DNA of 6,241 nucleotides from Deltaproteobacteria bacterium (GTDB taxonomy: Bacteria; Desulfobacterota; Desulfobacteria; Desulfobacterales; B30-G6). A program made the translations under genes and the position numbers. Where the stretch lies: positions 1 through 6,241 of the forward strand of contig QMMS01000265.1 in NCBI GenBank assembly GCA_003647375.1, in the 5' to 3' direction. Positions 4,566 to 6,241 of the stretch are shown one piece after another (within the stretch, counting starts at the first letter, position 1; each line of letters starts with the position of its first letter). The notes under the pieces are model-generated. The model was given only the letters and a program-made list of their open reading frames with translations, ran no database searches and was not told the origin of the DNA.

Positions 4566-5772
4566 AGCTGCGCTCTTTGACCATTTGATCCATTACATGG
4601 GCCGCCATTTGAGCAAAGGCGGGGTCGTTGATGTGCATATCGACCTCCTCGAGGCGAATGCGGTGGTCCAATTTTTCTTTAAAAATTTTAACGAAGTACG
4701 CATTCGTTTCAGGGTCATATAGGGGTTCGCTTTCCTTGTCTGCTTCGGACCAGCCCCGGGTGGGAACGAGGACATGAACATTGGATACGTCTTTGTTCAA
4801 CTTGTCGGACAGTTGTTCAGCCAATACCCGGCTCTCTTCAAGCGTGAGGCGAATAGCGGATCTGAAGTCATAAAAGAATACCTTGCGGTCTCTGTGTTCT
4901 TCTGGAATATGCCGGCGTGTAAACTCGAGTACGGCACAGTCAAGGCCTCCCGGTGTGACCAGCCGGGGGATTTTTTTCCCCGGGGTCGGCTCGAAGCGAT
5001 CCGGCCCGATGCCGCTGCAGTAGCCATCCATTAACGCATCGGCCAGTTCATGGGTTGCCAGGTCGAGGATACCATGAAAATACCCTTCGGATGCCAGTTC
5101 TTCCATGGCCATCCCGCCGGTACCATTGGCATGAAATGGAATCACCTCATAGTCCATACGCTCCAATTCCCTTTTAACCGCCTCCGCCGATTTTGTGATG
5201 AAGCCGAAAAAGGACAGTGCAATCCGTCTTTTCTCTGTATCAGGTTGCCATTGACTACGGGTCATGCCGCAAATGGCTGCCGCCGCCTTGTCCAGAATAA
5301 TTCCGGAAATACTGTTCACTCCGAGCAGATCCACCACGCTGTGTATCATGGTGATGTCTTTGGTGCCGACAGTGTGCTTCATGTCTTTAGACGCAACGGT
5401 TGAAACCATCACTTTTGGAATCCCGAGAGGAAGCGCACGCATGATGCTGGAACAAAGATGCGTTCCACTTCCACCGCCGGCGGATATCATGCCGTGGATT
5501 TTACCATCGCGGCACAGCTGCTTGATTAACTTTATTCCTTCACGGATCATGTCCTGAATGGCTTTGTCTCTGTTGCCGTCATCCAGATTCCCATTCTTTT
5601 TCATCAACGAATACAGATCATAGGACACCTCGAACGGAATGGGTTCTTTGGTTCCAACGTTAACGGTTAGCACCCGGAGTCCCGATCCTTCAATACGGTT
5701 TTTGAGGAACAAATGCTCCTCTCCTTTTGAATCGAATGTACCGACGACGGCTACTGCACGTGATTTATTCAT
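4564..5772 (-). CDS. Tm-1-like ATP-binding / UPF0261 family protein (paralogue B)
   Basis: The 402-residue product is colinear with paralogue A over its whole length. Its signatures are GTFDSKG (11-17), GGGSGT (99-104), GIPKVMVSTVASKD (117-130), GTKDI (136-140), FHANGTGGMAMEEL (213-226), DLATHELAD (237-245), GPDR (256-259), TPGGLD (273-278), EPLYDPE (349-355) and HIND (380-383). The glycine-rich loop and first strand are expected to form the ATP-binding site of the Tm-1-like domain. The protein is cytosolic, with no signal peptide or membrane segment. AGGAG (5782-5778) lies 5 bases before the ATG. The gene follows yajD by 22 bp and probably shares its transcript. The two paralogues differ between the conserved blocks, for example the 55-75 and 170-190 regions, so this looks like an old duplication or two separately acquired subfamilies, not a recent tandem copy. 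Its substrate is unknown. Confidence 0.88.
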   Translation of the reverse strand: MNKSRAVAVVGTFDSKGEEHLFLKNRIEGSGLRVLTVNVGTKEPIPFEVSYDLYSLMKKNGNLDDGNRDKAIQDMIREGIKLIKQLCRDGKIHGMISAGGGSGTHLCSSIMRALPLGIPKVMVSTVASKDMKHTVGTKDITMIHSVVDLLGVNSISGIILDKAAAAICGMTRSQWQPDTEKRRIALSFFGFITKSAEAVKRELERMDYEVIPFHANGTGGMAMEELASEGYFHGILDLATHELADALMDGYCSGIGPDRFEPTPGKKIPRLVTPGGLDCAVLEFTRRHIPEEHRDRKVFFYDFRSAIRLTLEESRVLAEQLSDKLNKDVSNVHVLVPTRGWSEADKESEPLYDPETNAYFVKIFKEKLDHRIRLEEVDMHINDPAFAQMAAHVMDQMVKERS

Positions 5773-5794
5773 CGAAGCTCCTAATAACGGATCC

Positions 5795-6163
5795 TTATTT
5801 TTTCAAAAGATCGGCCAAACCGGCAAAGGGTTTGTTGTCGGACGCCGGCGTTCGTTCATCATCCGGATCGGCCTTTTCGTACCAATCCGCCACCTGGTCG
5901 CGTGAGTGCTCATTGTCGTGGCAGTAGATGCAAAGCAGTTCCCAGTTGCTACCGTCCGGCGGGTTGTTGTCGTGGTCATGATCCTTGTGATGCACGGTCA
6001 GTTCTCGAACGCGCAGTCCGGTAAATTCACGGCCGCAGCGACCGCAGATCCAGGGGAACATCTTGAGCGCTCGTTCCCGGTACCCTTTTTCCCGACGTGC
6101 CTGATCGCGACGTACCTCCGCGACAATCCGATCACGGTTGTTAGATGTTTTTTGCGGTGGCAT
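5795..6163 (-). CDS. yajD: YajD-type HNH nuclease
   Basis: The 122-residue protein closely resembles E. coli YajD (about 115 residues). It has the GYRERALKMFPWICGRCGREF segment (27-47), RELTVHH (53-59), the histidine/aspartate run DHDHDNNP (61-68), DGSNWELLC (70-78) and YCHDNEH (80-86). Cys40, Cys43, Cys78 and Cys81 should bind the structural zinc. His59, Asn73 and His82 are the likely HNH active-site residues. The C-terminal end has the NPFAD-like 'KPFAGLADLLKK'. It is a small cytosolic nuclease whose cellular role is not established even in E. coli. The N-terminus is about ten residues longer and very basic. GGGAG lies 8 bases before the ATG. It is the first gene of the reverse-strand cluster seen here; the promoter region runs to the window edge and shows no convincing -35/-10 pair. 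Confidence 0.92.
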   Translation of the reverse strand: MPPQKTSNNRDRIVAEVRRDQARREKGYRERALKMFPWICGRCGREFTGLRVRELTVHHKDHDHDNNPPDGSNWELLCIYCHDNEHSRDQVADWYEKADPDDERTPASDNKPFAGLADLLKK

Positions 6164-6241
6164 AGAGGTGCTCCCGTTTTGAAGCGAGGGGGGTAATCAG
6201 CGACTTCAGCGCGCAAACTCATGTATAAGGCAGCCTAAAGA

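Overview
The window looks like a piece of a bacterial chromosome of moderate GC content. The host is probably a deltaproteobacterium in the broad sense (Desulfobacterota). I base this on gene content (UPF0261/Tm-1-like proteins, a DUF89 protein, YajD) and on short palindromic and A/C-rich intergenic repeats that remind me of that group. The assignment is inference, because no rRNA or other marker gene is present.

Layout from left to right. Positions 1-1100 (+ strand) hold the 3' part of a Nudix hydrolase of the ADP-ribose pyrophosphatase type, whose N-terminus lies outside the window. A complete HAD-family phosphatase follows, starting at a TTG that overlaps the Nudix stop codon. Positions 1136-1776 (- strand) hold a type II toxin-antitoxin locus: an intact YefM/Phd-like antitoxin with a recognisable promoter and CGTAC operator boxes, followed by a ParE/RelE-family toxin frame. 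The toxin frame is broken by an in-frame TAG at codon 5, probably an ancestral tryptophan codon. No usual start codon follows the TAG near the 5' end, so ordinary ORF calling misses this gene.

Positions 1896-6163 (- strand) hold a four-gene co-directional cluster, read from right to left: a YajD-type HNH nuclease, a Tm-1-like/UPF0261 protein (B), a DUF89/ARMT1-like metal-dependent phosphatase, and a second UPF0261 paralogue (A). The first two genes are only 22 bp apart. The other two junctions are wide (217 and 360 bp) and are filled with repeats. The 217 bp gap holds a nested imperfect inverted repeat with a smaller palindrome inside it. The 360 bp gap holds a regular array of 18 bp mini-hairpins whose stems covary, a contracted copy in the opposite orientation, and two blocks of short direct repeats.

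How the genes may work together: Nudix plus HAD phosphatase is a compact pair for clearing nucleotide-sugar or phosphorylated metabolites. Two UPF0261 paralogues flanking a DUF89 'metabolite damage-control' phosphatase suggest an undescribed ATP-dependent and phosphatase metabolic module, but no substrate can be read from the sequence. The toxin-antitoxin locus looks like a degraded, horizontally acquired insertion between the two blocks.
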